Positions 25,394 to 35,057 of a DNA stretch of 64,000 nucleotides are shown piece after piece. Origin of the DNA: Parabacteroides distasonis (GTDB taxonomy: Bacteria > Bacteroidota > Bacteroidia > Bacteroidales > Tannerellaceae). The notes beneath the pieces are model-generated. The model worked only from the letters and a program-made list of their open reading frames with translations, was not told the origin of the DNA and ran no database searches. The position numbers and the translations under genes are program-made. Position 1 is the stretch's first letter; the number at the start of each line of letters is the position of its first letter. The stretch is from assembly GCA_021531775.1 (NCBI GenBank), contig JAFBIU010000006.1, positions 62,001-126,000 of the forward strand, written 5' to 3'.

Positions 25394-27814
25394 ATGCAGA
25401 AAAATTTGGTAATAGTGGAGTCTCCCGCCAAGGCGAAGACGATTGAAAAGTTCCTTGGAAAAGACTACAAAGTGTTGTCGAGTTACGGACACATCCGTGA
25501 TCTGAAAGCGAAAACTTTCAGTATCGACATTGAACATGGTTATGCACCGCAGTATGTGATTCCGGCGGACAAGAAGAAGTTGGTGGCTGAATTGAAAGAG
25601 GAGGCTGCTGCATCTGAACAGGTCTGGCTCGCATCCGATGAGGACCGCGAGGGAGAAGCTATTTCTTGGCATCTGTACGAAGTATTGGGATTGCAACCGG
25701 AAAGTACAAAGCGTATCGTGTTCCATGAGATTACCAAGAATGCTATCTTGAAGGCGATTGAGACACCGCGTGACATCGACATCAACTTGGTCAACGCCCA
25801 ACAGGCGCGTCGCGTGTTGGACCGTATTGTCGGTTTCGAACTCTCGCCGGTGTTGTGGAAAAAGGTCAAGCCGGCACTTTCGGCCGGTCGTGTGCAGTCG
25901 GTGGCTGTCCGTCTGATCGTGGATCGTGAACGGGAGATCAACGACTTTGTCTCCGAAGCAGCCTACCGGGTAACGGCCCATTTCCTGTTGCCTGACGGTA
26001 CCACCTTGTTGAAAGCCGAACTGAACCGGCGCCTGAAGGATGAAGAAGAGGTGACCCGATTCTTGCAGGCTTGCAATCAGGCCCAGTTCTCCATTGAGGA
26101 CATCCAGACCAAGCCGATCAGCAAATCTCCGGCACCTCCTTTCACAACTTCTACCTTGCAACAGGAGGCTGCCCGCAAATTGAACTATTCCGTTTCACAA
26201 ACCATGATGATTGCCCAGCGGCTGTATGAGTCGGGATTGATCACCTACATGCGTACCGACTCTGTCAATTTGAGTAGTCTGGCATTAGGTACAGCTCATG
26301 AGGCCATTGTGGCTACCTACGGAGAAAACTATTACAAATATCGTCAATATCATACCAAGAGTAAGGGGGCTCAGGAGGCACATGAGGCGATCCGTCCTAC
26401 CTATATTAATCATGAGGAGATCAACGGCACACCTCAGGAAAAGAAATTGTATGAGCTGATCCGGAAGCGCACCTTGGCCAGCCAGATGGCAGATGCCCAG
26501 TTGAGCCGGACCACCATTTCGATCAGTGCATCGGGCGTATCGGACAAGTTTGTGGCTGTGGGTGAAGTGCTGCTCTTTGACGGTTTCCTGCAGGTTTATC
26601 GCGAAGGTTCGGATGATGAGAATGAAAAGGAACAGGAGAATGGTCTGTTGCCGACTGTCCAGACAGGAGACCAGCTTACCTTGAATGAGATGGTGGCTAC
26701 CGAACGTTTCTCGCAACGTCCGCCTCGCTATACGGAGGCCAGTCTGGTGCGTCGCATGGAGGAATTGGGTATTGGCCGTCCTTCCACGTATGCCCCGACC
26801 ATTCAGACCATCTTGAATCGGGAATATGTGATCAAGGGTGAGAAAGAGGGAGTCAAACGCTCTTACCGTATTTTCACCTTAACCAAGGGAAAGATCCAGG
26901 AGAATCAGAAAAGCGAACTGGTGGGTGCCGACCGTGGCAAACTGATGCCGACCGATATCGGTATGGTCGTAAATGATTTCCTGATGGAGTTCTTCCCCTC
27001 TGTCATGGACTATAACTTCACAGCCAGTGTGGAGAAGGAATTTGATGCCATCGCTGCCGGCGAGATGGTTTGGACAGATGCTATCGACAAGTTCTACAAA
27101 CTCTTCCATCCGATTGTTGAAGAGGCAATCACGACCCGCATGGATCATCGGGTAGGAGAACGTCAGTTGGGCATAGACCCGAAGAGTGGCAATCCGGTCT
27201 TTGTCAAGATCGGCCGTTTCGGTCCGGTTGCCCAGATTGGTGTGGCTCATCCGGATGATGCTGATGCACCGAAACCTCAGTTCGCAACCCTGTTGAAGGG
27301 ACAGTCGATCGAAACCATCACGCTGGAAGAGGCCTTGAAACTGTTTGAATTGCCTCGTACAGTCGGCATGTATGAAGACAAGGTAGTCGTGGCCGCTGTC
27401 GGTCGTTTCGGTCCCTTCATCCGTCACGATGGCAAGTTTGTCTCCATTCCGAAAACCTTGAATCCGCTGACCATCACGTTGGATGAAGCCATTCAGTTGA
27501 TCGAGGAGAAGCGACAAAAGGACGAGAAATCGTTGTTGAAGACGTTCGAGGAGAACAGTGCGATGGAGATTCGTAACGGCCGTTTCGGCCCCTACATTGC
27601 CTTCGAGAAGACCAACTATAAGATTCCGAAGACGGTGGAACATCCCGAAGCGTTGACCTACGAAGAGTGTCAGCAGATTATTGCCGAAACACCGGCCAAG
27701 CCAGCGAAGGCCACGAAGGCAGCCAAGACAACGGCCAAAACGGCCAAGGCTCCGAAGGCAGCAGATGCTTCGGCTACACCCAAGCGTCGGACAACGGCAC
27801 GTAAAAGCAGTTAA
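25394..27814 (+). CDS. topA: DNA topoisomerase I
   Basis: An 806-aa type IA topoisomerase that relaxes negative supercoils. The Toprim domain starts at once (LVIVESPAKAKTIEKFLG) with the acidic DEDREGEAISWHL. The active-site Tyr is in GLITYMRTDSVNLS. Three topoisomerase C-terminal repeats carry GRFGPVAQ, GRFGPFIR and GRFGPYIA. No Cys zinc fingers are present; instead the protein ends in a Lys/Ala/Pro-rich tail of about 40 residues that probably binds DNA. ATG 25394 is chosen because the frame upstream would cross the promoter. A NUDIX gene follows 24 nt later. Confidence 0.96.
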   Translation: MQKNLVIVESPAKAKTIEKFLGKDYKVLSSYGHIRDLKAKTFSIDIEHGYAPQYVIPADKKKLVAELKEEAAASEQVWLASDEDREGEAISWHLYEVLGLQPESTKRIVFHEITKNAILKAIETPRDIDINLVNAQQARRVLDRIVGFELSPVLWKKVKPALSAGRVQSVAVRLIVDREREINDFVSEAAYRVTAHFLLPDGTTLLKAELNRRLKDEEEVTRFLQACNQAQFSIEDIQTKPISKSPAPPFTTSTLQQEAARKLNYSVSQTMMIAQRLYESGLITYMRTDSVNLSSLALGTAHEAIVATYGENYYKYRQYHTKSKGAQEAHEAIRPTYINHEEINGTPQEKKLYELIRKRTLASQMADAQLSRTTISISASGVSDKFVAVGEVLLFDGFLQVYREGSDDENEKEQENGLLPTVQTGDQLTLNEMVATERFSQRPPRYTEASLVRRMEELGIGRPSTYAPTIQTILNREYVIKGEKEGVKRSYRIFTLTKGKIQENQKSELVGADRGKLMPTDIGMVVNDFLMEFFPSVMDYNFTASVEKEFDAIAAGEMVWTDAIDKFYKLFHPIVEEAITTRMDHRVGERQLGIDPKSGNPVFVKIGRFGPVAQIGVAHPDDADAPKPQFATLLKGQSIETITLEEALKLFELPRTVGMYEDKVVVAAVGRFGPFIRHDGKFVSIPKTLNPLTITLDEAIQLIEEKRQKDEKSLLKTFEENSAMEIRNGRFGPYIAFEKTNYKIPKTVEHPEALTYEECQQIIAETPAKPAKATKAAKTTAKTAKAPKAADASATPKRRTTARKSS

Positions 27815-27838
27815 TATCGGATCAAACGGGTTGAGAAG

Positions 27839-28363
27839 ATGGAACATCCTTTGCATCAATTTGTCTATTGTCCGAAATGTGGTGCGAAATGCTTTGTCGA
27901 ACATGGTGTGAAGGCAAAGCATTGCACCCAGTGTGGGTTTACCTACTATTTTAACCCCTCCTCGGCTGTCGCCTGCTTTATCACGAATCGGGCCGGTGAA
28001 CTGTTGTTGGTACGTCGGGGAAAGGAACCTGCCAAAGGTACCTTGGATTTGCCCGGGGGCTTCGTGGATATGTTTGAAACGGCAGAAGAGGCAGCTGCCC
28101 GCGAAGTTAAGGAGGAGACAGGTCTTACCTTGCAGAATTGCCGTTACCTCTTTTCTGTACCCAACCTCTATCTCTACTCCGGATTCATGGTGCATACACT
28201 GGATATGATTTATGCGTGTGAGGTGGATAGTTTCGAAGGAGCCTGTGCCGAAGATGATGCGGCTGAGATCGTCATTTGCCGTCCCGATGCCTTGGATCCC
28301 GAAGCCTTTGGTTTGACCTCGATTCGGAAAGCCGTAACGCGTTATCTGCATGAAGCTCGTTAA
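27839..28363 (+). CDS. NUDIX hydrolase with N-terminal zinc ribbon
   Basis: A 174-aa protein. Two Cys pairs (CPKCG near residue 11, CTQCG near 30) form a zinc ribbon like that of NudC-type NADH pyrophosphatases. The NUDIX box (GGFVDMFETAEEAAAREVKEETGL-type, about 76-99, with the REVKEETG core) gives the metal-binding Glu residues. Members hydrolyse nucleoside diphosphate derivatives such as NADH, ADP-ribose or capped RNA; which one is not determined. It follows topA by 24 nt and is probably in the same operon. Confidence 0.88.
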   Translation: MEHPLHQFVYCPKCGAKCFVEHGVKAKHCTQCGFTYYFNPSSAVACFITNRAGELLLVRRGKEPAKGTLDLPGGFVDMFETAEEAAAREVKEETGLTLQNCRYLFSVPNLYLYSGFMVHTLDMIYACEVDSFEGACAEDDAAEIVICRPDALDPEAFGLTSIRKAVTRYLHEAR

Positions 28364-28443
28364 CTCCGCTGTTTTTGTGGCTTATCTGAACCTATTTTAG
28401 CGAGATTTGTAGAGCAATAACAACGTATTTAGCTAAATGTCCT

Positions 28444-28451
28444 TATATTTG
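28444..28451 (+). promoter_or_regulatory. -7 element of the TPR/outer-membrane barrel operon
   Basis: TATATTTG, 28 nt before the ATG at 28479. Confidence 0.55.
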
Positions 28452-28478
28452 CATTTTAGAAATAAAAGCAAATGAGGG

Positions 28479-31478
28479 ATGAAGAAATTACTTATACCAC
28501 TGTGTCTTGTTTTGGGTAGTCATTTGGCCCATGGACAGCGGACATATCAATTTGAATCCTCCGACCGCTTGTTTGTCGAAGGAAAGGATTTGTATCAATT
28601 GAAGAACTATGCTGGCTGTATCGATAAGTTGGAGGCTTATAAGCAACAGGCGACGAATGCAGACCTGATCCAAGAGGCCGACTACATGCTGGTGAGTTCG
28701 GCCTATCAACAGGGGAGGCCCAATGCAGCCGAACTGCTGAAGGCCTATTTGGAGATGTATCCGGCATCCCGGCACAGCGATGAGGCTGCTTTCCAGATTG
28801 CTTCCGTCCATTTTGGACAAGGGGAATATGACAAGGCCATCTATTGGTTTGAACAGTCTAATATGGATGTGTTGTCGATTGAGCAACAGGAAGCCTATAG
28901 CTTTCGTTTGGCCTATTCGCTGTTGCAGACAGGATCCCTGGATCGTGCACGAGGTTATTTCGCACGCATCCGGCAGATTGGCACGACCTATCGGGAGGCA
29001 TCGGGCTATTATGTAGCCTATATTGACTATGCCAAAGGGGATTATGACAGTGCCTTGGTCGAGTTTTCCCGCTTGAAAGAGGTGCCCCAGTTCCAGGCAC
29101 AGTCGTTGTACTACATCACACAGATCTATTTTATCCAGAGTAAATACGAGAAGGTCATCCAGGAGGGTGAGTCGCTGTTGGCCGCCTATCCGCAGAACGA
29201 CAACAATGCGGAGATTCATCGGATGGTGGGTAACTCCTATTATCATCAAGGAAACGAGAAAAAGGCCATCAGTCATTTGACCGACTATCTGGCTCAGACC
29301 GATGCCCCCTTACGAGGCGATCAATACATCTTGGGTGTCTGCCAATTCAATCAGGGAGTTTATAAAAAGGCAGTCAGCAGTTTGGGTAGCGTGGTCCGCG
29401 AAGCCGATGCGCTTTCACAGAATGCTTACCTCTATTTGGGACAGTCCTATCTGAAACTGAACGATAAGAACAATGCCCGTATGGCTTTCGAATCAGCCGC
29501 TACCGCTTCGTATGACTCACAGGTGAAGGAGGTGGCACTTTATAATTATGGACTGTTGATCCATGAAACCAATTTCACTGGTTTTGGAGAGTCTGTCGCC
29601 ATCTTTGAGGATTTCCTGAATGATTTCCCCCAGTCGAAGTATGCAGACAAGGTGAACGACTATTTGGTGGAGACCTACTTGACAACCAAGAATTATCAGG
29701 CTGCTCTCGCCTCCATCAACAAGATCAACCAGCCGAGCAACAAAATCATGCAGGCGAAACAACGTATCCTCTTCCAGTTGGGAACACAGGCTTTTGCCAA
29801 TGTGCAAATGGATGAAGCCATCGAACTCTTCTCACAGGCCATTTCGTTGGGGGCTTACGATGAGGAGGCTCGGAGTGAATCCTATTTCTGGCGGGGAGAA
29901 TCCAAATATCGCTTGGGCGATTACGAAGCCTCCATTGCAGACTACAAGACCTATCTGAGCAACACACGCAAACGGAATACAGACATGTATGCGTTGGCTC
30001 ATTATGATTTGGGTTATAGCCATTTCAAGTTGAAAGAGTATGATGCCGCCATGAATCGATTCCGCCAATATGTGGATTTGGAGCAGAATCAGCAGGCTGC
30101 CTCCTTGGCGGATGCCTACAACCGTATTGGTGACTGTCTCTTCCACAACCGGCAGTTTGCTTCGGCAGAAGAGAGTTATGCCTATGCAGCCCAGTTGCAG
30201 CCGTCGGCAGGAGATTATTCTATCTATCAGAAGGGCTTCCTGTTGGGCTTGCAGAAGGATTACCAAGGCAAAGTGAGCGCGATGAACCGCTTGATCCGCG
30301 AATACCCGGAATCCCAATACGTAGATGATGCCCTCTTCGAAATGGGTCGTGCGTATGTGATGCTCGACAACAACAGCGGAGCTGCCCAAACCTTTGAGCG
30401 GCTGATAGAGCAATTTCCGCAGAGCAGTCTGGCGCGTAAGGCTGGTGTACAATTGGGATTGATCTATTTTAATGAGAATCAAATGGAGAAATCCATCGCA
30501 GCCTATAAGTCAGTCATCAACAATGCCCCGGGCAGTGATGAGGCTAAAGTGGCTTTGCAGGACTTGAAGTCGGTCTATGTCGAGCAAAACAATGTCAGTG
30601 CGTATGCTGATTATGTCAATTCGTTGGGTGGCAACATTCATCTGGAGGTAGGCGAACAGGATTCGTTGACCTACATTGCTGCCGAAAAACTGTTCATGAA
30701 GGGAGACAACGAAGGGGCTCGCCGGAGTCTGGTGGGTTACTTGCAGCGGTATCCGCAGGGAGCATTCAGCACCAATGCGCATTACTATTTGGCCACCATT
30801 GCCTTCAACCAGAAGGGGTATGACGAAGCCATGCCACATTACACGGCCGTAGCTGATGCGGGAGATCCGAAGTTCCTCGAAGAGTCCATCGCCCGAATGG
30901 CCGAGATCCACTATCTACAGAAAGATTTCGAAGCAGCTTTGGGACAATTCAAACGGTTGCAGTTGGTGGCTGAGAATCCGGACAACAAGGAGGCGGCTCG
31001 TTTAGGTGTGATGCGTTGTGCCCAGCAGACGGGCAAACAACAGGATGCCTTGATAGCAGCCAATGATTTGCTGAAATTGCCGAAGTTGTCGCCCGAAGTG
31101 GAAGCGGAAGCCCGGTATGTACGGGCAAAAGCCTATTTGGATATGAAACAGCCGAAAGAGGCGTTGGCGGATCTGAAGGTACTGAGCAAAGATACGCGTA
31201 CGGTACAGGGAGCAGAATCGAAATACCTGTTAGCACAGTATTATTACGACCAGAAGGATGACAAGAATGCCCTGCAAGTATTGGAGGATTTTGCCAAGAA
31301 CGGTACACCCCATCAATATTGGTTGGCACGTGGATTCATTGTATGGGCCGATGTCTATATCCGTCAAGGGGATGACGTGCAGGCTCGTGTCTATCTGAAC
31401 AGTTTGCAAAACAATTACAAAGGCAATGATGACATTGCCCGTATGATTGAAGACCGATTGGCTAAACTAAAGAAATAA
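28479..31478 (+). CDS. Large periplasmic TPR protein
   Basis: A 999-aa protein with a signal peptide of about 19 residues (KKLLIPLCLVLGSHLAHG) and tetratricopeptide repeats along nearly its whole length, for example ALVEFSRLKEVPQFQAQSLY, AIELFSQAISLGAYDEEARS and ALGQFKRLQLVAENPDNKEA. The repeats resemble those of YbgF/BamD-type periplasmic proteins. There is no lipobox. It is followed 10 nt later by an outer-membrane barrel gene, so a periplasmic scaffold for that barrel is the likely role. No enzyme domain is visible. Confidence 0.83.
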   Translation: MKKLLIPLCLVLGSHLAHGQRTYQFESSDRLFVEGKDLYQLKNYAGCIDKLEAYKQQATNADLIQEADYMLVSSAYQQGRPNAAELLKAYLEMYPASRHSDEAAFQIASVHFGQGEYDKAIYWFEQSNMDVLSIEQQEAYSFRLAYSLLQTGSLDRARGYFARIRQIGTTYREASGYYVAYIDYAKGDYDSALVEFSRLKEVPQFQAQSLYYITQIYFIQSKYEKVIQEGESLLAAYPQNDNNAEIHRMVGNSYYHQGNEKKAISHLTDYLAQTDAPLRGDQYILGVCQFNQGVYKKAVSSLGSVVREADALSQNAYLYLGQSYLKLNDKNNARMAFESAATASYDSQVKEVALYNYGLLIHETNFTGFGESVAIFEDFLNDFPQSKYADKVNDYLVETYLTTKNYQAALASINKINQPSNKIMQAKQRILFQLGTQAFANVQMDEAIELFSQAISLGAYDEEARSESYFWRGESKYRLGDYEASIADYKTYLSNTRKRNTDMYALAHYDLGYSHFKLKEYDAAMNRFRQYVDLEQNQQAASLADAYNRIGDCLFHNRQFASAEESYAYAAQLQPSAGDYSIYQKGFLLGLQKDYQGKVSAMNRLIREYPESQYVDDALFEMGRAYVMLDNNSGAAQTFERLIEQFPQSSLARKAGVQLGLIYFNENQMEKSIAAYKSVINNAPGSDEAKVALQDLKSVYVEQNNVSAYADYVNSLGGNIHLEVGEQDSLTYIAAEKLFMKGDNEGARRSLVGYLQRYPQGAFSTNAHYYLATIAFNQKGYDEAMPHYTAVADAGDPKFLEESIARMAEIHYLQKDFEAALGQFKRLQLVAENPDNKEAARLGVMRCAQQTGKQQDALIAANDLLKLPKLSPEVEAEARYVRAKAYLDMKQPKEALADLKVLSKDTRTVQGAESKYLLAQYYYDQKDDKNALQVLEDFAKNGTPHQYWLARGFIVWADVYIRQGDDVQARVYLNSLQNNYKGNDDIARMIEDRLAKLKK

Positions 31479-31488
31479 GGGAACGACG

Positions 31489-33279
31489 ATGAAGACAATC
31501 TATAGTATAAAAGCGTTGTGTATGTTGACCTTTTTGGGAACAGCAGTGGCTGTACATGCACAAGAGGACGACAAAAAGAAAACGTTGAATCGGGAGATGA
31601 CGTTGGAACGTGAATATGATCCGACGGTACAGGATGCCAGCAAGGTAAATACGTTGCCGGAGGTAAAAGATCCGGAGGTACAGAAGATTCCGGTCGATTA
31701 TGCCGACTTTACCGTTCCGACTGATCCGTTGAAAGAGATCAGTCTGCTGCCTTCCGGGAATGTGATGACACAGATGAACTACAACAAACGTCGTGGTTAT
31801 CTCAACCTGGGTGGTGGAACACATCTCAATCTGAATGGAGACTTGGGCTATCATATTTTGAGTACCGATGTGGATCAGTTGCGTCTGTGGGTTTCCCACC
31901 GTTCAACGAATGGTAATGTGAAGTACCTGCAGAACGAGGAGAAGGTGAAAGCCAAACTGAACGACAATGTGGGGGGATTGCAGTATGGCCATGTATTTGA
32001 TAAGGCGGTTCTGAATATGGGACTGAAGTATGGCTATTCCGGCTTCAACTACTATGGTTGGCCGATGCAGCTGAGTTCATCACTACCGCAAGAGGATATG
32101 CTGAAACAGGCTGATCGGGAGACCAACCAGGTGAACCAGACCATTGCCGCTTCGATTGGAGTTGAATCCAAAGAGGGAGCTGACCTGGGTTATTTGATTG
32201 ATTTGGGCTTCGTCAATTTCTCCCATAAGTATGGTGTCATGAAAGATGTAGATGGTCCCAAAGAGAGTACATTTGAGGCAAAAGTGGGATTCAGTAAAGG
32301 TTTTAATGGCAATATGCGTGTAGGTGTCAATGGCTTGATCGAATATTTCAACTATAGCCTGCCGGCTGAGAAGACGTTGGCCGACGGCAGTGTAGCCTTT
32401 TGCGAATTTGAGAATCATGCGGAGGTGGCCTTGACACCCTATTACCAGATCGATGGTGAAAACTGGCTGGTCAAGTTGGGCGCAAACGTGATGTTCAAGA
32501 CAGGGAACGAGAGTTTCGTGATGGTTTCGCCGGATGTTGATCTGCGGGTGACCGTGGCCGATAAGACCCAATTGTATGCCAAAGCGGGTGGAAAGCTCTA
32601 TTCCAACAGCATGTATGAGATGTCAAAGATCAACCGTTATCTGGATCCGACGCGTGAATTGGCCCCCTCCCGTAACTGGATGGATGCCGTGTTGGGTATC
32701 AAGAGTGGGGTAGCTCCCGGTTTCTGGTTTGACCTGTTTGCGGGTTATAAAGCGACCAAGAATGATGTGTTGTTCGTGCCTTCCAGAGATTTCCCGGAAG
32801 GAGGATTTGGCAATTTCAGTCAGGCGATGTCTGCTGTTGATACCAAATTGCTGTTTGCAGGTGCCAGTTTGAAATATAGCTACCAACAACTGTTCGAGAT
32901 AGCCTTGAAGGGACAGTATAATAATTGGAAAGCCACCTATGGGGATGGGTGGATCGGTATAGAAGATACGGATTTGGCTCATGCTTGGGGCAAGCCGGAG
33001 ATGGAGGTCAATGCGGGTGTCACGATTCGTCCGATCCGACCGCTTTCGATTGCGTTGAATTACTACTTGGCTACCGGTCGTTATACCCAGATCCGTGGGG
33101 CAGATGAGTTGAAGATGAACAATATCAACGAACTGAACCTGACAGCCAATTATAATCTGAACGATACCTTCGGATTTTATGTCAAAGCAGGGAATATCCT
33201 GAATCAGAAATATGAGTTGATTTACGGTTATCCGATGCAGGGCATCAATGCCATGGTCGGTGTCAATATCAATTTCTAA
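31489..33279 (+). CDS. Outer-membrane beta-barrel protein (TonB-receptor-like, no plug seen)
   Basis: A 596-aa exported protein with a signal peptide ending near AVHAQ. A short periplasmic part (TLNREMTLEREYDPTVQDAS) leads into alternating amphipathic strands to the end, typical of an outer-membrane barrel: LNLGGGTHLNLNGDLGYHIL, LFAGYKATKNDVLFV, IALNYYLATGRYTQI, and a final strand ending VGVNINF with the C-terminal Phe. There is no TonB plug domain or carboxypeptidase-like domain. It shares an operon with the 999-aa TPR protein and ends before a strong terminator. The substrate is unknown. Confidence 0.78.
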   Translation: MKTIYSIKALCMLTFLGTAVAVHAQEDDKKKTLNREMTLEREYDPTVQDASKVNTLPEVKDPEVQKIPVDYADFTVPTDPLKEISLLPSGNVMTQMNYNKRRGYLNLGGGTHLNLNGDLGYHILSTDVDQLRLWVSHRSTNGNVKYLQNEEKVKAKLNDNVGGLQYGHVFDKAVLNMGLKYGYSGFNYYGWPMQLSSSLPQEDMLKQADRETNQVNQTIAASIGVESKEGADLGYLIDLGFVNFSHKYGVMKDVDGPKESTFEAKVGFSKGFNGNMRVGVNGLIEYFNYSLPAEKTLADGSVAFCEFENHAEVALTPYYQIDGENWLVKLGANVMFKTGNESFVMVSPDVDLRVTVADKTQLYAKAGGKLYSNSMYEMSKINRYLDPTRELAPSRNWMDAVLGIKSGVAPGFWFDLFAGYKATKNDVLFVPSRDFPEGGFGNFSQAMSAVDTKLLFAGASLKYSYQQLFEIALKGQYNNWKATYGDGWIGIEDTDLAHAWGKPEMEVNAGVTIRPIRPLSIALNYYLATGRYTQIRGADELKMNNINELNLTANYNLNDTFGFYVKAGNILNQKYELIYGYPMQGINAMVGVNINF

Positions 33280-33305
33280 GCAGGATCTGTTTAGATCTGA
33301 ATAAT

Positions 33306-33354
33306 AAGGTTCATAAATGGGCATTCAACCACCCATTTATGAACCTTTCTTTTT
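33306..33354 (+). terminator. Rho-independent terminator after the TPR/barrel operon
   Basis: A perfect 16-bp stem (33306-33321 with 33332-33347), 10-nt loop, followed by TCTTTTT. Confidence 0.92.
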
Positions 33355-33362
33355 GGGACGTA

Positions 33363-34733
33363 TCACCGTTTGTGATAACGATAGGCTCCTCCCGTAATCG
33401 TCTCTAACGAATGGGTGCGGAAGGTGAGGTCATACACCTCCATGTTCTGACTGCCGCAACGAATTTGCTCCCCATTATCCTCATAGATAAAGGCGATGTT
33501 CCCTTTTCCATCAGGTACCATAGTCGAATAGGCAGAGCTGTTAGGGGTCACCTCATAACGGGTCCAGCCGGTCAGGAAGCACTCCGGTATCGCATAATCG
33601 GCCGGAGAAGACAAGACTTTCCAATAGATAGAGACATGGCTTCGACGCTCCACATTGCGCTCACTGCCTTTGGTATTGCCGAAAGGAATGGATTGCAATG
33701 CGATATGAACCGGTTTTCCGTCACGACCCTTCGCCGGAAGAATCAGAATCTCACCATTTGTGGCATTGTCTTGTCCGGCTGTACCACCCTCCAACGAGGT
33801 GGAGGCAACCGGTTTGGCCCATTCACCAGCGGCACGATCGGTGGATGTATAGTTGAAAATATTGAAATAGCGGCCACCCAACATCCGGCAACTCAACAGT
33901 ACCCGCCCGTCGGGTAACTCCTCCACTTTCGCTTCGTCTCCTTTAGGGGCAGGACGCGCTTCCGATCCCCCTAAAGGCAACCAGCTCTGACCGAAGTCAT
34001 CGGAGAAGATCACCAAACTGCCTTGATTCGTGGTCAATACCGCATATATCCGATAATAATCTTTTACCTTGATCAACGCACTTTGGCAGATACGGCCACT
34101 GGAAAAGAAGAGCCGTTCGACCGCTACGTTGCCATTTCCTTCATCGTAGGTCTCTGCCGAAGCCGTATTGAAGAGGTTATAGATCGATTCGGAGATCTCC
34201 TCGCCTTGCCAACTCTTACCTCCGTCGTTGCTGTAATAGCGTCCCACGCGTTGCGCTTGGCGCAGATCTTGCGCATACCGGTAAGAACCATCGGCTTGTT
34301 GAGTACGGGTCACTTTTACATCCGAGAGGCCATAACGTACCTCGCCCGAAGCACAAATCAACAATAGCTTGCCGGTTTCCCGATCGCTTACCACGGCTGC
34401 ATCACCATGCCCTTTGTCGAATCCCGAATCTCCATGACCTTGGACAGCTACCGTGGCAGGTGTCCAGCTACGTCCACGATTGGTGCTCTTTCTCACTAAC
34501 AAACTGATGTTGCCCACGGAACCGATGTCGCCCCAGGCTGTAGCATCGGTTACACCGGAACGGTCGTCACCAAAGGCCCAAAGCGTATTGCCGTGGGAGG
34601 CAATAGCAGGAATGCGATAATAGATATGCTGATCCGGCTGGCTCTGAAAGAGTACCGTTTGAGCATGTGTTGTCACGGTTGCGGCCAAAGCAACGGCAAA
34701 GGCCACGACGAAGGAATAAAAATGGCTACGCAT
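33363..34733 (-). CDS. Secreted GH33 exo-alpha-sialidase
   Basis: A 456-aa sialidase with a signal peptide of about 25 residues (MRSHFYSFVVAFAVALAAT then THAQ). The RIP motif (YYRIPAIASH) supplies the first carboxylate-binding Arg. The acid/base Asp is likely in FGDDRSGV. Asp-box-like repeats are STNRGRSW, SNDGGKSW and SDDFGQSW. The Glu/Tyr pair is in KVEELPDGR and SSAYSTM. It releases terminal sialic acid from host glycans. ATG 34733 is used because codons further upstream begin with TTG inside the promoter. It lies downstream of nothing on its strand and is monocistronic. Confidence 0.92.
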   Translation of the reverse strand: MRSHFYSFVVAFAVALAATVTTHAQTVLFQSQPDQHIYYRIPAIASHGNTLWAFGDDRSGVTDATAWGDIGSVGNISLLVRKSTNRGRSWTPATVAVQGHGDSGFDKGHGDAAVVSDRETGKLLLICASGEVRYGLSDVKVTRTQQADGSYRYAQDLRQAQRVGRYYSNDGGKSWQGEEISESIYNLFNTASAETYDEGNGNVAVERLFFSSGRICQSALIKVKDYYRIYAVLTTNQGSLVIFSDDFGQSWLPLGGSEARPAPKGDEAKVEELPDGRVLLSCRMLGGRYFNIFNYTSTDRAAGEWAKPVASTSLEGGTAGQDNATNGEILILPAKGRDGKPVHIALQSIPFGNTKGSERNVERRSHVSIYWKVLSSPADYAIPECFLTGWTRYEVTPNSSAYSTMVPDGKGNIAFIYEDNGEQIRCGSQNMEVYDLTFRTHSLETITGGAYRYHKR

Positions 34734-34763
34734 AACAGATGGTTTAATAGATTTGACTTTTTG

Positions 34764-34771
34764 CAAATATA
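34764..34771 (-). promoter_or_regulatory. -7 element of the sialidase gene
   Basis: TATATTTG on the minus strand, 30 nt before ATG 34733. Confidence 0.6.
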
Positions 34772-35019
34772 CGAATAATCTTGATTCGAACTATAATCCA
34801 TAGACAATGCTCAGATTCCTGCGTAAGCGAGCCAGTTTGATCTGTTCACCCACTATCGACATTTTTGTGCCAGTTTTCGGAGTAAAGAAGCAGTCTCGAA
34901 TAGCTATCGAAGAAGTTTTTCGACCTAAACTGAAAGGATGATCAAGGAAGGGAGTCGGGAGGAAGGGATAATCATCGTAATTACAACCTTGTTCGTGGAG
35001 AAGTGTCCGGAATAATATT

Positions 35020-35027
35020 TATCTTTG
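35020..35027 (+). promoter_or_regulatory. -7 element of the first AAA-ATPase gene
   Basis: TATCTTTG, 30 nt before ATG 35058; an AAGGAGG ribosome binding site is at 35044-35050, stronger than most in this window. Confidence 0.55.
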
Positions 35028-35057
35028 CCTTATAGAATCATAGAAGGAGGCAAAGCA

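Larger units (their letters stand above)
34734..35057. other. 324-nt divergent intergenic region
   Basis: Apart from the two promoter elements listed at its ends, I see no gene, repeat or stable hairpin in this stretch. Confidence 0.6.

Noticed and set aside
26879-28351. 490-codon open frame on the minus strand opposite topA and the NUDIX gene
   Set aside because: It is the mirror of two clear conserved genes and its product shows no recognisable motif.
34734-34766. Longer sialidase start (11 codons upstream)
   Set aside because: The codon is TTG and overlaps the -7 promoter element.
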